Part shown: positions 34,502-43,556 of the stretch, in pieces
Numbering within the stretch: the stretch's first letter is position 1
Layout of the letters: each line of letters starts with the position of its first letter
Assembly (NCBI GenBank): GCA_002353295.1
Contig: DEJG01000014.1
Coordinates: 60,040 to 124,039, forward strand
Direction of reading: 5' to 3'
DNA length: 64,000 nucleotides
From: Prevotella sp. UBA2754
GTDB lineage: Bacteria; Bacteroidota; Bacteroidia; Bacteroidales; Bacteroidaceae
Translations under genes and position numbers: made by a program
Notes under the pieces: generated by a model
What the model was told of the DNA's origin: nothing
What the model saw: the letters and a program-made list of their open reading frames with translations, nothing else
Databases searched by the model: none

Positions 34502-35806
34502 TTAGGGATTTATAGAAAGAGTTCGATGATACAGATAGGTCTGAACACCCCCACGGGCAGCCAAAAACAATATCATCGAGAGCCATAGTCCATGATTGCC
34601 CATCCAGCCCATCAGCCCCGTCACGCCTGCGAAGAAAATGCATGTTGCGATCATGGAAGACACCAGCATTCCGCGTGTTGCCGTAATGCCGATAAACACA
34701 CCGTCCCATATGAATGCTGCCACACCGGCTAAAGGAATCAGATAAGCCCACCACACATACTCACGAGAGGCTTCCACCACGTGAGGCTCGTCTGTCAACA
34801 GGCGCAGGAAAGGCATTCCTCCCACCACATACGTCAAAGTAAAGAGGACGACCATAGCCGCACCCCATACAAACAGCCGACGGATGACTTCATGATAGGC
34901 AGTCATATTGCGGGCTCCCCAATACCTGCCTCCCAGTGCTTCACCGGCATTGGCAAAACCATCCAAAAAATAAGAAAAGAACAGGTAAAGCTGCATCAAC
35001 ATGGTATTGACCGCCAGAATGACGGCTCCCTGACGGGCTCCTGCTGAGGTGAAATAAAGATTGACTGATACCAGAAAGACCGTTCGGAGAAAGATGTCGC
35101 GATTGACGCGAAAGAAAGCAAGCCAATCGGCTAATTTCTCTTTGAGCAAGGATACCCTCCAACACATCAGACGGCGATAATACCGATACCACAGAAGCAT
35201 AGCCATCAGAAGACCTGCATACTGCGCAATGACGGTACCCAGTGCCACCCCCTCAACCTTCATTCCCAACCCATAAACCAGCCAGAGCGAAGCGATGATA
35301 TTCACTACGTTCTGCATGATGGAAACAAACATGGGGATACGCGAATTCTGCATACCTACTAACCACCCGCTGAGGGAATAGACGCCTAATACTGCCGGAG
35401 CTCCCCATACCACTATATTAAAATAGGTAACTGCCAAACTGCGCACATCGCTGGTAGGACCGATGAGCCAAAGCATCATTTCGCGCAACGGGTATTGCAA
35501 GACGATAACGGAAAGGGAAATAACCGACGAGACTACCAACGAGCGCGACAATAAACTGACGACCCCCGCCATATTCCGTCTGCCATGAGCCTGAGCTGTC
35601 ATTCCACTGGTACCCATCCGCAAGAAACCAAAAACCCAATACACCAAGCTGAATATCATGGAACCAACGGCTATTGCCCCGATGTAAGCAGCATCCCCCA
35701 TGTGTCCTACAATCGCTGTGTCAACCAGCCCCAACAAGGGTACTGTGATGTTCGTGACGATTGCTGGCAGGGCTATTTCGAGTATTTGTTGGTCTCTTTT
35801 GTTCAT
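34502..35806 (-). CDS. MATE-family multidrug/sodium antiporter
   Basis: 434 residues with about 12 membrane helices. MATE landmarks: ALPAIVTNITVPLLGLVDTAIVGHMG near the N-terminus, FGFLRMGTSGMTAQAHG, and the second-half repeat VNTMLMQLYLFFSYFLDGFANAGEALGGRYWGA. This last segment is typical of the DinF-like branch. It exports cationic compounds in exchange for Na+ or H+. A TAACTTTG -7 box at 35822-35815 (minus strand) lies 8 bases from the ATG. Confidence 0.93.
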   Translation of the reverse strand: MNKRDQQILEIALPAIVTNITVPLLGLVDTAIVGHMGDAAYIGAIAVGSMIFSLVYWVFGFLRMGTSGMTAQAHGRRNMAGVVSLLSRSLVVSSVISLSVIVLQYPLREMMLWLIGPTSDVRSLAVTYFNIVVWGAPAVLGVYSLSGWLVGMQNSRIPMFVSIMQNVVNIIASLWLVYGLGMKVEGVALGTVIAQYAGLLMAMLLWYRYYRRLMCWRVSLLKEKLADWLAFFRVNRDIFLRTVFLVSVNLYFTSAGARQGAVILAVNTMLMQLYLFFSYFLDGFANAGEALGGRYWGARNMTAYHEVIRRLFVWGAAMVVLFTLTYVVGGMPFLRLLTDEPHVVEASREYVWWAYLIPLAGVAAFIWDGVFIGITATRGMLVSSMIATCIFFAGVTGLMGWMGNHGLWLSMILFLAARGGVQTYLYHRTLSINP

Positions 35807-35814
35807 TTTCTTGG

Positions 35815-35852
35815 CAAAGTTACTGCTTTTTTCAGATTTTTTACTATCTTTG
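35815..35852. promoter_or_regulatory. Divergent promoter pair between MATE gene and the 201-residue protein gene
   Basis: TAACTTTG on the minus strand (35822-35815) faces left toward MATE; TATCTTTG on the plus strand (35845-35852) faces right, 26 bases before the ATG at 35879. Confidence 0.5.
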
Positions 35853-35878
35853 CGACAAAATATAAAACTATCGGGCTT

Positions 35879-36484
35879 ATGGATATGAATAATAAGAAGT
35901 CAGCATGGGCTGCCATCGCCACCATCGGCGTCACAGCCATCGCAGCAGGAACCACCGCTATTGTCAAGATACGCCAAAAGCGGAAAGAACATCAAAGATT
36001 GGCTGAGCAGCAACGTGAGAAGGAAAAGGAAGTGGCAAGTCTGAAGCTCACCCCAGAACAGATGATGGTCTATAATGAGGGGGTCAGAACTTTTATCACA
36101 CTGAACAACCGCATCTTCGAACTGCGTCACTATCAGAAGGAGACACAACCCCTTATTCAGATGATGGCCACGGGTAAAGCTGATGATGAAGACCTGCTGA
36201 CAGGTATCGAGGAAATCGACTTACTCAGTCACGACATCCGTCAGTTTGTCAAAAAGCAACTGCCTTTTGTCAACACTTGCGTTAGTATTATCAGTTCCGG
36301 CGATTCCTATACCGACTTTGTGCATGGTCCCATTGGCGGCAAGTTCGACCAAGAGCTCGATCGCGAGGAAGACGGCTGCGCAGTGGCAGACGGCACACCT
36401 ATCAAACACGTATTGAAACTGGGCTATTGCTTTCCTGAATCGACAATAGCCTCCTATCCCGTTAAATCTATCGTTACCGTATGA
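35879..36484 (+). CDS. Uncharacterised membrane-anchored protein upstream of acyl-CoA synthetase
   Basis: 201 residues from the ATG at 35879, which lies just after a -7 box; the frame is open to 35585, but that part lies inside the MATE gene. A hydrophobic N-terminal helix (AWAAIATIGVTAIAAGTTAIV) is followed by a basic, Gln/Glu-rich coiled-coil (~27-50) and a mixed domain with GDSYTDFVHGPIGGKF. No family is recognised. Its stop overlaps the start of the acyl-CoA synthetase gene by 4 bases, suggesting coupled expression. Confidence 0.75.
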   Translation: MDMNNKKSAWAAIATIGVTAIAAGTTAIVKIRQKRKEHQRLAEQQREKEKEVASLKLTPEQMMVYNEGVRTFITLNNRIFELRHYQKETQPLIQMMATGKADDEDLLTGIEEIDLLSHDIRQFVKKQLPFVNTCVSIISSGDSYTDFVHGPIGGKFDQELDREEDGCAVADGTPIKHVLKLGYCFPESTIASYPVKSIVTV

Positions 36485-38541
36485 TTAACAGCGAATTACT
36501 GGAACCTAAATCTATTGCCATTATCGGAGGGTCCAACAACATCCACAAACCAGGTGGAGCCGTTGTCCGTAACTTATTGCAAGGGGGCTACAAGGGTGTG
36601 CTCCGCATCGTCAATCCCAAAGAAGACGAGGTACAGGGCATCAAAGTCTTCCATGATGCTCGCGAGTTGCCTCCCACCGAACTGGCCGTCTTGGTCATTC
36701 CTGCCAAGCTGTGTCCTGACACGGTGGAACTGCTGGCCAGCGAGAAAGAGACACGTGCCTTTATCATCATCTCTGCCGGCTTTGGCGAAGAGACCAAGGC
36801 GGGGGCTGAGATGGAACAGCGCATTCTCGACACGTGCGAGCAATATGGGGCTGCACTGATAGGTCCTAACTGCATCGGATTGCTCAATCGCAACCATCAT
36901 AGCGTCTTCACGCAACCTATTCCCAAACTGCATCCGCAGGGTGTCGATTTTGTCAGCGGCTCTGGCGCCACTGCTGTTTTCATCCTAGAGAGTGCCGTCA
37001 TCAAGGGACTCCAGTTCAACAGCGTTTGGTCAATAGGTAACGGAAAACAGATTGGCATCGAGGATGTGTTGCAATATATGGACGAGCACTTCAATCCTGA
37101 AACAGACTCGTCCGTCAAACTACTCTACATTGAGAATATTTCCAATCCCGACAAACTGCTCTTTCACGCATCGAGCCTCATCCGAAAGGGTTGTCGCATA
37201 GCCGCTATCAAGGCTGGTTCGAGCGAGAGTGGCAGCAGGGCAGCATCGAGCCATACAGGAGCCATCGCCTCCAGCGACTCTGCCGTAGAAGCTCTGTTCC
37301 GTAAAGCAGGCATCGTGCGTTGTCACAGCCGCGAGGAACTGACTACAGTAGGGTGTATATTCACGCTTCCACCCCTGACTGGTAAGCGATTTGCCATCGT
37401 GACCCATGCGGGCGGACCTGGAGTAATGCTCACCGATGCGCTGTCGAAAGGCGGATTGGAAGTGCCCAAACTAGAAGGGGAAATCGCAGAGGAACTGAAG
37501 TCAAAGCTCTTCCCCGGCTCCAGTGTGGCTAACCCTATTGACATTCTGGCTACTGGTACCCCTGAACAACTGGGACTCACCATTGACTATTGCGAACAAA
37601 AGTTTGACAATATAGATGCCATTGCCGTTATCTATGGCACACCGGGACTCACCACACTTTATCAGGCCTACGAGGTGCTGCACCAGAAGATACAGGAATG
37701 CCGCAAGCCCATCTTCCCCATCCTGCCAAGTCTGCATACGGCTGGTCCCGAGGTGGCTGAATTCCTGGCAAAGGGACACGTCAACTTCTCCGACGAGGTG
37801 ACGCTGGCAACGGCACTGTCGCAGATTATGCGCACGCCCCAGCCCGCTCCTCCTGAGGTTCAACTCTACGGCATTGACATTCCCCGTCTGCACAAAATCA
37901 TTATGAGCATCGACCAGAACGGCTACGTGCCTCCTCAGACGGTTCGCGAGATTCTCTCCTGTGCGGGCATCCCACTCGTCCCTGAGTTGGTGTCTGCCTC
38001 TAAGGACAAACTGATGACTTTTGCCCAGAAGGTAGGTTATCCTGTAGTGGCTAAGGTGGTAGGACCTGTGCATAAGAGCGATGTGGGTGGTGTGGCACTG
38101 AACATACGCACCCCGGAACACTTGGCATTGGAATTTGACAGAATGATGCAGATTGACGGAGCTACGAGTGTGATGGTGCAGAAGATGCTGAAGGGCACCG
38201 AACTCTTCATCGGAGCCAAATACGAGGAACGTTTCGGTCATGTGGTGCTCTGCGGCTTGGGTGGTATCTTTGTCGAGGTACTGAAGGACGTACAGTCCGG
38301 TCTTGCTCCACTCAGCTATGGCGAGGCTTTCTCGATGATTCACTCCTTGCGCGGTTATAAAATACTGCAAGGAACGCGAGGTCAGCAAGGTATCAACGAA
38401 CAGAAATATGCCGAAATCATCGTGCGGCTCTCTACCCTCCTCCGCTTCGCCACCGAAATCAAGGAGATGGACATCAATCCCCTTCTGGCTGATGACGATA
38501 ACATCGTTGCCGTAGATGCCCGCATATTGATAGAGAAATAA
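36481..38541 (+). CDS. ADP-forming acetate/acyl-CoA ligase, fused alpha-beta subunits
   Basis: 686 residues. N-terminal CoA-binding Rossmann domain (SIAIIGGSNNIHKPGGAVVRNL), succinyl-CoA-ligase-like middle domain with the phospho-His motif ASSHTGAIA, then a C-terminal ATP-grasp (~460-686: PVVAKVVGPVHKSDVGGV, MVQKMLKGTELFIGAKYEERFG, EMDINPLLAD). It converts acyl-CoA, ADP and phosphate to acid, CoA and ATP, a substrate-level ATP step in fermenters. Substrate range (acetate, propionate, branched acids) is not readable. An ATGA overlap links it to the upstream membrane protein. Confidence 0.92.
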   Translation: MINSELLEPKSIAIIGGSNNIHKPGGAVVRNLLQGGYKGVLRIVNPKEDEVQGIKVFHDARELPPTELAVLVIPAKLCPDTVELLASEKETRAFIIISAGFGEETKAGAEMEQRILDTCEQYGAALIGPNCIGLLNRNHHSVFTQPIPKLHPQGVDFVSGSGATAVFILESAVIKGLQFNSVWSIGNGKQIGIEDVLQYMDEHFNPETDSSVKLLYIENISNPDKLLFHASSLIRKGCRIAAIKAGSSESGSRAASSHTGAIASSDSAVEALFRKAGIVRCHSREELTTVGCIFTLPPLTGKRFAIVTHAGGPGVMLTDALSKGGLEVPKLEGEIAEELKSKLFPGSSVANPIDILATGTPEQLGLTIDYCEQKFDNIDAIAVIYGTPGLTTLYQAYEVLHQKIQECRKPIFPILPSLHTAGPEVAEFLAKGHVNFSDEVTLATALSQIMRTPQPAPPEVQLYGIDIPRLHKIIMSIDQNGYVPPQTVREILSCAGIPLVPELVSASKDKLMTFAQKVGYPVVAKVVGPVHKSDVGGVALNIRTPEHLALEFDRMMQIDGATSVMVQKMLKGTELFIGAKYEERFGHVVLCGLGGIFVEVLKDVQSGLAPLSYGEAFSMIHSLRGYKILQGTRGQQGINEQKYAEIIVRLSTLLRFATEIKEMDINPLLADDDNIVAVDARILIEK

Positions 38542-38565
38542 AGAGGTAGCACGCGTCTGGTTTTT

Positions 38566-38620
38566 CCACTGCACTCCAGTAAAAATTGGAGTGCAGTGGA
38601 TTTTTTTTCGAGTGCGCTCC
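38566..38620. repeat. Triple palindromic repeat, 22/21-bp period (locus 3)
   Basis: CCACTGCACTCC at 38566, GGAGTGCAGTGG at 38588 and CGAGTGCGCTCC at 38609. The first two are exact reverse complements and can form a 12-bp stem with a 10-base loop followed by TTTTTTTT, so this copy could also act as a terminator for the acyl-CoA synthetase gene. The core matches the copy inside rsmF. Confidence 0.85.
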
Positions 38621-38671
38621 AATAATCATTACTACGGGAAACGGTGCTAATTAAGAAAAAATCTAAATAAA

Positions 38672-38703
38672 TTTGGCAGTTTGCTTTCTTATTCGTACCT
38701 TTG
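38672..38703 (+). promoter_or_regulatory. Promoter of the TonB-dependent receptor gene
   Basis: TTTG (38672-38675), 20-base spacer, TACCTTTG (38696-38703); leader of about 53 bases. Confidence 0.65.
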
Positions 38704-38758
38704 CAAGCCGAAAACCAACACAGGATAGTTTTTAATTAAGGAAAAGAAAGAAAGAAGT

Positions 38759-41029
38759 ATGAGATTATTGATGACAATGCTGACTGCCCTGCTGACGATA
38801 GCAGCCTACGGCCAGGACGCTCACGTGATGGGACACGTAAAAGACGAGAAAGGCGAAAACATGCGCTTCGTAACGGTGATGCTGAAAGGTACTGCCCTCG
38901 GCGGTATGACCGACGAGACAGGACACTACTTCCTGAAAGACCTGCCCAGAGGCGAACAGACGCTGGTGTTCTCAAGTGTGGGCTACAATACGGAGGAACG
39001 CAAGGTGGAACTGAAGCACGACCAGATGTTAGAACTGAATGTGACCCTGACGGAGGAAACATTCATGATGGACAATGTGGTGGTGACAGCCAATAAATAT
39101 AAAACGAAACGCAAGGAAACAGCCAATATCGTGAACGTGATATCGCCAGTGCTGTTTGAAGCGACGACGGCTCACTGCATGGGTGACGTGCTGAACTATC
39201 AGACTGGACTGCGCGTAGAACAGACATGTTCGAACTGTGGTGTGCCCTCGTTGCGCATCAACGGACTGGAGGGTCAGTATTCGCAGATTCTGATGGACTC
39301 GCGCCCTATTTTCTCGTCGCTGGCCTCAGTCTATGGACTGGAACAGGTGCCAACAGGGATGGTTGACCGAGTAGAGATTATCCGTGGAGGCGGTTCGGCA
39401 CTCTATGGGGCTAATGCCATTGCCGGTGTGGTGAACATCATCACAAAAGAGCCTACACGCAACTTCGTGAATGTGAACCACAGCTCGTCGTATATGGAGA
39501 AAGGAGCCTACGATTTCAACACAGCCATCAATGCCTCCGTGGTGGCAGACAACAGGAAACTGGGTCTCTTCGTGTTTGCCGTACAACGTAACCGTAAGCA
39601 GTACGACAGAGACGACGACGGCTTTTCAGAGATTCCGCTGTTGAATAGTACAACGGCAGGTTTCCGCAGTTTCTTCAAGACTTCCGACTATGGTCGACTG
39701 ACGGTAGAATATCACCATGTCAAGGAGTATCGCAGAGGTGGATGTGACATTGACCAGCCCCCTCACGAGACAGACTTGGCAGAACAACTGCGCCACAACA
39801 TCGATGCCGGTTCACTGCGATGGGACTGGTACAGCAATGAGCAGAAACACTTCGTGTCGCTCTATAGCAGTATTCAGAACACAGGCCGCGAAAGCTATTT
39901 CGGCACCAATAAGAATCCCAATGCCTATGGACGCACCAACGACATCACCGTGGTGGCTGGTGGACAGTATCGCTATTCGTACCCCTTCACCTGGGGACTG
40001 GGCGGCGACATCAGCGTGGGTGCTGAATATACCTATAACCGTCTGCATGACAAGATGTTGGGCTACGGACGCGACATGCTGCAACAGGTGCGCATCGGTG
40101 GCGGATACCTGCAGAACGAATGGAAAAACGAGCAATGGAGCATTTTGCTGGGAGCACGCCTGGAGAAGCATAACCTGCTCAAGAATATGGTATTCTCGCC
40201 ACGTGCCAGTCTGCGCTATACACCCATTCCCGACGTGATTTGCCGACTGTCGTATGCCAGCGGCTATCGCGCACCCCAAGCCTATGATGAAGACCTGCAC
40301 GTGGGTGCTGTGGGCGGTGAAGTGTCGCTCATCACGCTGGCTCCTGACCTGAAACCAGAATACAGCCACAGCATTAGCGGAAGTGTGGACCTGTATAAGC
40401 GTTTTGGCAATTGGGATACCAATTTGACTGTGGAGGGTTTCTATACCCGTCTGAACGACGTGTTTGCGCTGACAGAAAACGGACATGACGAGAAGGGCAA
40501 CCTGTTGCTGACACGTGTGAACTCAAACGGTGCATACGTGGGCGGTATTAATCTGGAAGCCAAGATAGGCTATCGCCGCATGCTGATGCTGCAGGGAGGC
40601 TACACCATTCAGCGCAGTCGCTATACGGAGGATTTTGCATGGAGCGAAGACGAGAGCATCAAGCCTCAGCGCCGCATGTTCCGCACCCCCGACCAGTATG
40701 GTTATTTCCTCGTGACCTACAACCCCACCCACCATCTGACCATCACCCTCGACGGTAAGGCAACGGGCAGCATGCTGGTGCAGCACTATGCTGGCTATGT
40801 GGAGAAGGACGAAGAGGTGAATACCGACCGTTTCTTCGAAATGGGTATGAAACTGGCTTACGAATTCCACCTGTACAAGCACTACAGACTGGAGTTGAGC
40901 TGTGGTGTCAAGAATATGTTCAACCAGTTTCAGCGCGACATAGACAAAGGAATGAATCGCGACGCCAGCTACATCTATGGTCCGGCTGTGCCCAGAACGT
41001 GGTTTGCAGGAGTGAATCTGAAGATATAA
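38759..41029 (+). CDS. TonB-dependent outer-membrane receptor
   Basis: 756 residues. A short signal peptide (ending AAYGQ) precedes a CarboxypepD_reg-like domain (~22-105: VMGHVKDEKGENMRFVTVML), a plug (~110-225: DNVVVTANKYKTKRKETANIV, RINGLEGQYSQILMD, VEIIRGGGSALYGANAIAGVV) and a 22-strand barrel ending in an aromatic strand (TWFAGVNLKI). A TCSNCG pair of cysteines lies in the plug. No SusD partner follows, so it is of the siderophore/cobalamin/haem/metal type rather than a glycan SusC. The ligand is unknown; a metal or haem compound is possible given the plug cysteines. Confidence 0.9.
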   Translation: MRLLMTMLTALLTIAAYGQDAHVMGHVKDEKGENMRFVTVMLKGTALGGMTDETGHYFLKDLPRGEQTLVFSSVGYNTEERKVELKHDQMLELNVTLTEETFMMDNVVVTANKYKTKRKETANIVNVISPVLFEATTAHCMGDVLNYQTGLRVEQTCSNCGVPSLRINGLEGQYSQILMDSRPIFSSLASVYGLEQVPTGMVDRVEIIRGGGSALYGANAIAGVVNIITKEPTRNFVNVNHSSSYMEKGAYDFNTAINASVVADNRKLGLFVFAVQRNRKQYDRDDDGFSEIPLLNSTTAGFRSFFKTSDYGRLTVEYHHVKEYRRGGCDIDQPPHETDLAEQLRHNIDAGSLRWDWYSNEQKHFVSLYSSIQNTGRESYFGTNKNPNAYGRTNDITVVAGGQYRYSYPFTWGLGGDISVGAEYTYNRLHDKMLGYGRDMLQQVRIGGGYLQNEWKNEQWSILLGARLEKHNLLKNMVFSPRASLRYTPIPDVICRLSYASGYRAPQAYDEDLHVGAVGGEVSLITLAPDLKPEYSHSISGSVDLYKRFGNWDTNLTVEGFYTRLNDVFALTENGHDEKGNLLLTRVNSNGAYVGGINLEAKIGYRRMLMLQGGYTIQRSRYTEDFAWSEDESIKPQRRMFRTPDQYGYFLVTYNPTHHLTITLDGKATGSMLVQHYAGYVEKDEEVNTDRFFEMGMKLAYEFHLYKHYRLELSCGVKNMFNQFQRDIDKGMNRDASYIYGPAVPRTWFAGVNLKI

Positions 41030-41048
41030 TATTTTTTTCATTTTCTTT

Positions 41049-41078
41049 TTGCGTTTTACTCATTTATTCGTAACTTTG
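41049..41078 (+). promoter_or_regulatory. Promoter of the GH94 phosphorylase gene
   Basis: TTG (41049-41051), 19-base spacer, TAACTTTG (41071-41078), 36 bases before the ATG. Confidence 0.6.
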
Positions 41079-41113
41079 TCGGGAAATTATAACTATTAAT
41101 ACTCGACAAAGAT

Positions 41114-43555
41114 ATGGACAACAAACGCTATGGTCACTTTGATGACCAACATCGTGAGTATGTGATTACTGACCCAAAGACCCCATGGCCTTGGATTAAC
41201 TATCTGGGCAATGAGGACTTCTTCTCACTCATCTCCAATACGGCAGGTGGCTATTCGTTCTACAAAGATGCCAAGTTCCGCCGTATCACACGCTATCGCT
41301 ACAACAATGTGCCGATGGACAATGGAGGACGCTATTTCTACATCAACGACAATGGATGCGTATGGAATCCTGGCTGGAAACCCTGCAAGACTCCACTCGA
41401 TTTCTACGAGTGCCGCCACGGTATGAGCTACACCCGCATCACAGGCCGCAAAAACGGTGTGGAAGCCAGTGTTCTCTTTTTCGTGCCACTGAAGACATTC
41501 GCTGAGGTGCAGAAGCTGACGCTGAAGAATACAACCAGCGAAGTGAAGAAACTGAAGTTGTTCTCGTTTGAAGAGTGGTGCCTGTGGAATGCCGCTACGG
41601 ATATGGAGAACTTCCAGCGCAATTTTTCTACTGGCGAGGTGGAGATAGAGGGAAGCACCATCTATCATAAGACGGAATATCGCGAGCGTCGCAACCACTA
41701 TGCATTCTATCATGTGAACACGGAGATTCAGGGTTATGACACTGATCGTGAGACTTTCATCGGTCTGTATAACGAGTTTGCTAATCCTGATGCCGTAATG
41801 GAGGGGAAGCCCCGCAATTCGCATGCACACGGTTGGAGCCCCATTGCTTCACACTATATCGAGGTGGAATTGAAACCAGATGAGTCAAAGGACTTCATCT
41901 TCCTGCTGGGTTATGTAGAAAACGAGCAGGACAAGAAGTTTGTGGCACCTAAGGTGATCAACAAAGAGAAGGCTCACGCTATCATCGAGAAACTGAATAG
42001 CACAGAGAAAGTAGATAAGGCTTTTGCTGAACTGTGCGAATATTGGGATGCCCTGCTTAATATCTATAAGGTAAAGACGGGCAATGACAAACTGGACCGC
42101 ATGGTAAACATCTGGAACCAGTATCAGTGTATGGTGACGTTCAACTTCTCGCGCTCAGCCTCTTTCTTCGAGAGTGGTATCGGACGTGGCATGGGATTCC
42201 GCGACTCCAACCAGGACTTGGTAGGTTTTGTTCATCAGATTCCAAGTCGCGCGCGCCAACGTATCATCGACATCGCCTCCACCCAGTTCCCAGACGGAGG
42301 ATGCTACCACCAGTATCAGCCACTGACCAAACGAGGCAATAACGATATTGGCGGCGGTTTCAACGACGACCCCTGCTGGCTTATCTTCGGAACGGTGGCC
42401 TATATCAAGGAAACGGGCGATTTCTCGATACTCGACGAGATGGTACCGTTCGACAACCAGCCTGGTTCTGAGGTGACGCTATTCGAGCACCTGAAGGTGT
42501 CGATGAACCACGTTATCGAAAACCTGGGTCCGCACAAGTTGCCACTCATTGGCCGTGCCGATTGGAATGACTGTCTGAACCTGAACTGCTTCTCATGGGA
42601 TCCTAACGAGAGTTTCCAGACTACAGAAAACAAGAGCGAGGGTTCGAAGGCCGAATCACTGATGATAGCAGGTCTGTTCGTGGTGACTGCCAAGCAGTAC
42701 GTAGAACTCTGCAATAGAATTGCCAAACACGATGAAGCCGCACGCATGCAGAAAGCCATCGATGCTATGGAAGCTGCAGTGAAGAAAGACGGATGGGACG
42801 GCGAGTGGTATCTGCGTGCCTACGATTTCTTCGGCAATAAAATTGGTTCGCATGAGTGCGAAGAGGCCAAGATATTCATCGAGAGCCAGGGCTGGTGCAC
42901 GATGGCACAGATTGGTGCTGATGAGGGCATGGTAGGCAAGAGTCTCGACTCGTGCAAGAAATACCTGGAGTGCGAACACGGTATGGTGCTCAACAACCCA
43001 GCCTTCACCAAATATATCTATGAATATGGTGAAATCTCCAGCTATCCAGAGGGATACAAGGAGAATGCCGGCATCTTCTGCCACAACAATCCTTGGGTTA
43101 TCATTGGCGAGACACTGGCAGGCCGCGGCAACGATGCTTGGAGCCACTATGCCAAGATTCTGCCAAGCTATGTGGAAGAGAAATACCAGACACTGCACAA
43201 GGTGGAGCCATATGTCAACTGCCAGATGGTGGCTGGTAAGGATGCTGCCAAGCCTGGCGAGGGTAAGAACTCGTGGCTGACGGGTACGGCTGCCTGGATG
43301 TGGCTCACCGTATCGCAGTACATTCTGGGTGTAAAACCTCAGTATGACGGTTTGCAGATAGACCCTTGTCTGCCCACAACAGCCAAGGAATATACCATCC
43401 AGCGTAAGTTCCGCGATGCTGAATACAACATCACCGTCAAGAATCCTAACGGCAAGGAGCACGGCGTAAGCCAGATTGTGCTCGACGGTTCAGCCATCGA
43501 GGGTAACACCATCCCCTACTCTGCAGGTAAACACACGGTGGAAGTTGTGATGTAA
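41114..43555 (+). CDS. GH94 glycoside phosphorylase, probably cellobiose phosphorylase
   Basis: 813 residues, close to known cellobiose phosphorylases. It has no signal peptide, so it acts in the cytoplasm. The N-terminal beta-sandwich (YVITDPKTPWPWINYLGN, GGYSFYKDAKFRRITRYRYN) is followed by an (alpha/alpha)6 barrel with FFESGIGRGMGFRDSNQD, GGCYHQYQPLTKRGN and GRADWNDCLNL (residues ~480-489, with the catalytic Asp), and later WLTGTAAWMW. It would split a beta-linked disaccharide with phosphate to glucose 1-phosphate and glucose, saving ATP. Chitobiose- or cellodextrin-specific relatives are alternatives. Confidence 0.92.
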   Translation: MDNKRYGHFDDQHREYVITDPKTPWPWINYLGNEDFFSLISNTAGGYSFYKDAKFRRITRYRYNNVPMDNGGRYFYINDNGCVWNPGWKPCKTPLDFYECRHGMSYTRITGRKNGVEASVLFFVPLKTFAEVQKLTLKNTTSEVKKLKLFSFEEWCLWNAATDMENFQRNFSTGEVEIEGSTIYHKTEYRERRNHYAFYHVNTEIQGYDTDRETFIGLYNEFANPDAVMEGKPRNSHAHGWSPIASHYIEVELKPDESKDFIFLLGYVENEQDKKFVAPKVINKEKAHAIIEKLNSTEKVDKAFAELCEYWDALLNIYKVKTGNDKLDRMVNIWNQYQCMVTFNFSRSASFFESGIGRGMGFRDSNQDLVGFVHQIPSRARQRIIDIASTQFPDGGCYHQYQPLTKRGNNDIGGGFNDDPCWLIFGTVAYIKETGDFSILDEMVPFDNQPGSEVTLFEHLKVSMNHVIENLGPHKLPLIGRADWNDCLNLNCFSWDPNESFQTTENKSEGSKAESLMIAGLFVVTAKQYVELCNRIAKHDEAARMQKAIDAMEAAVKKDGWDGEWYLRAYDFFGNKIGSHECEEAKIFIESQGWCTMAQIGADEGMVGKSLDSCKKYLECEHGMVLNNPAFTKYIYEYGEISSYPEGYKENAGIFCHNNPWVIIGETLAGRGNDAWSHYAKILPSYVEEKYQTLHKVEPYVNCQMVAGKDAAKPGEGKNSWLTGTAAWMWLTVSQYILGVKPQYDGLQIDPCLPTTAKEYTIQRKFRDAEYNITVKNPNGKEHGVSQIVLDGSAIEGNTIPYSAGKHTVEVVM

Positions 43556-43556
43556 T

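Larger units (their letters stand above)
38542..38758. other. 217-bp intergenic region
   Basis: It contains the third triple 22-bp repeat (38566-38620) and the promoter of the TonB-dependent receptor (38672-38703). No gene is seen. Confidence 0.7.

Noticed and set aside
35585..35878. N-terminal extension of the 201-residue protein into the MATE gene
   Set aside because: It overlaps the start of MATE and lies upstream of the -7 box; the protein has its own membrane helix from the ATG at 35879.
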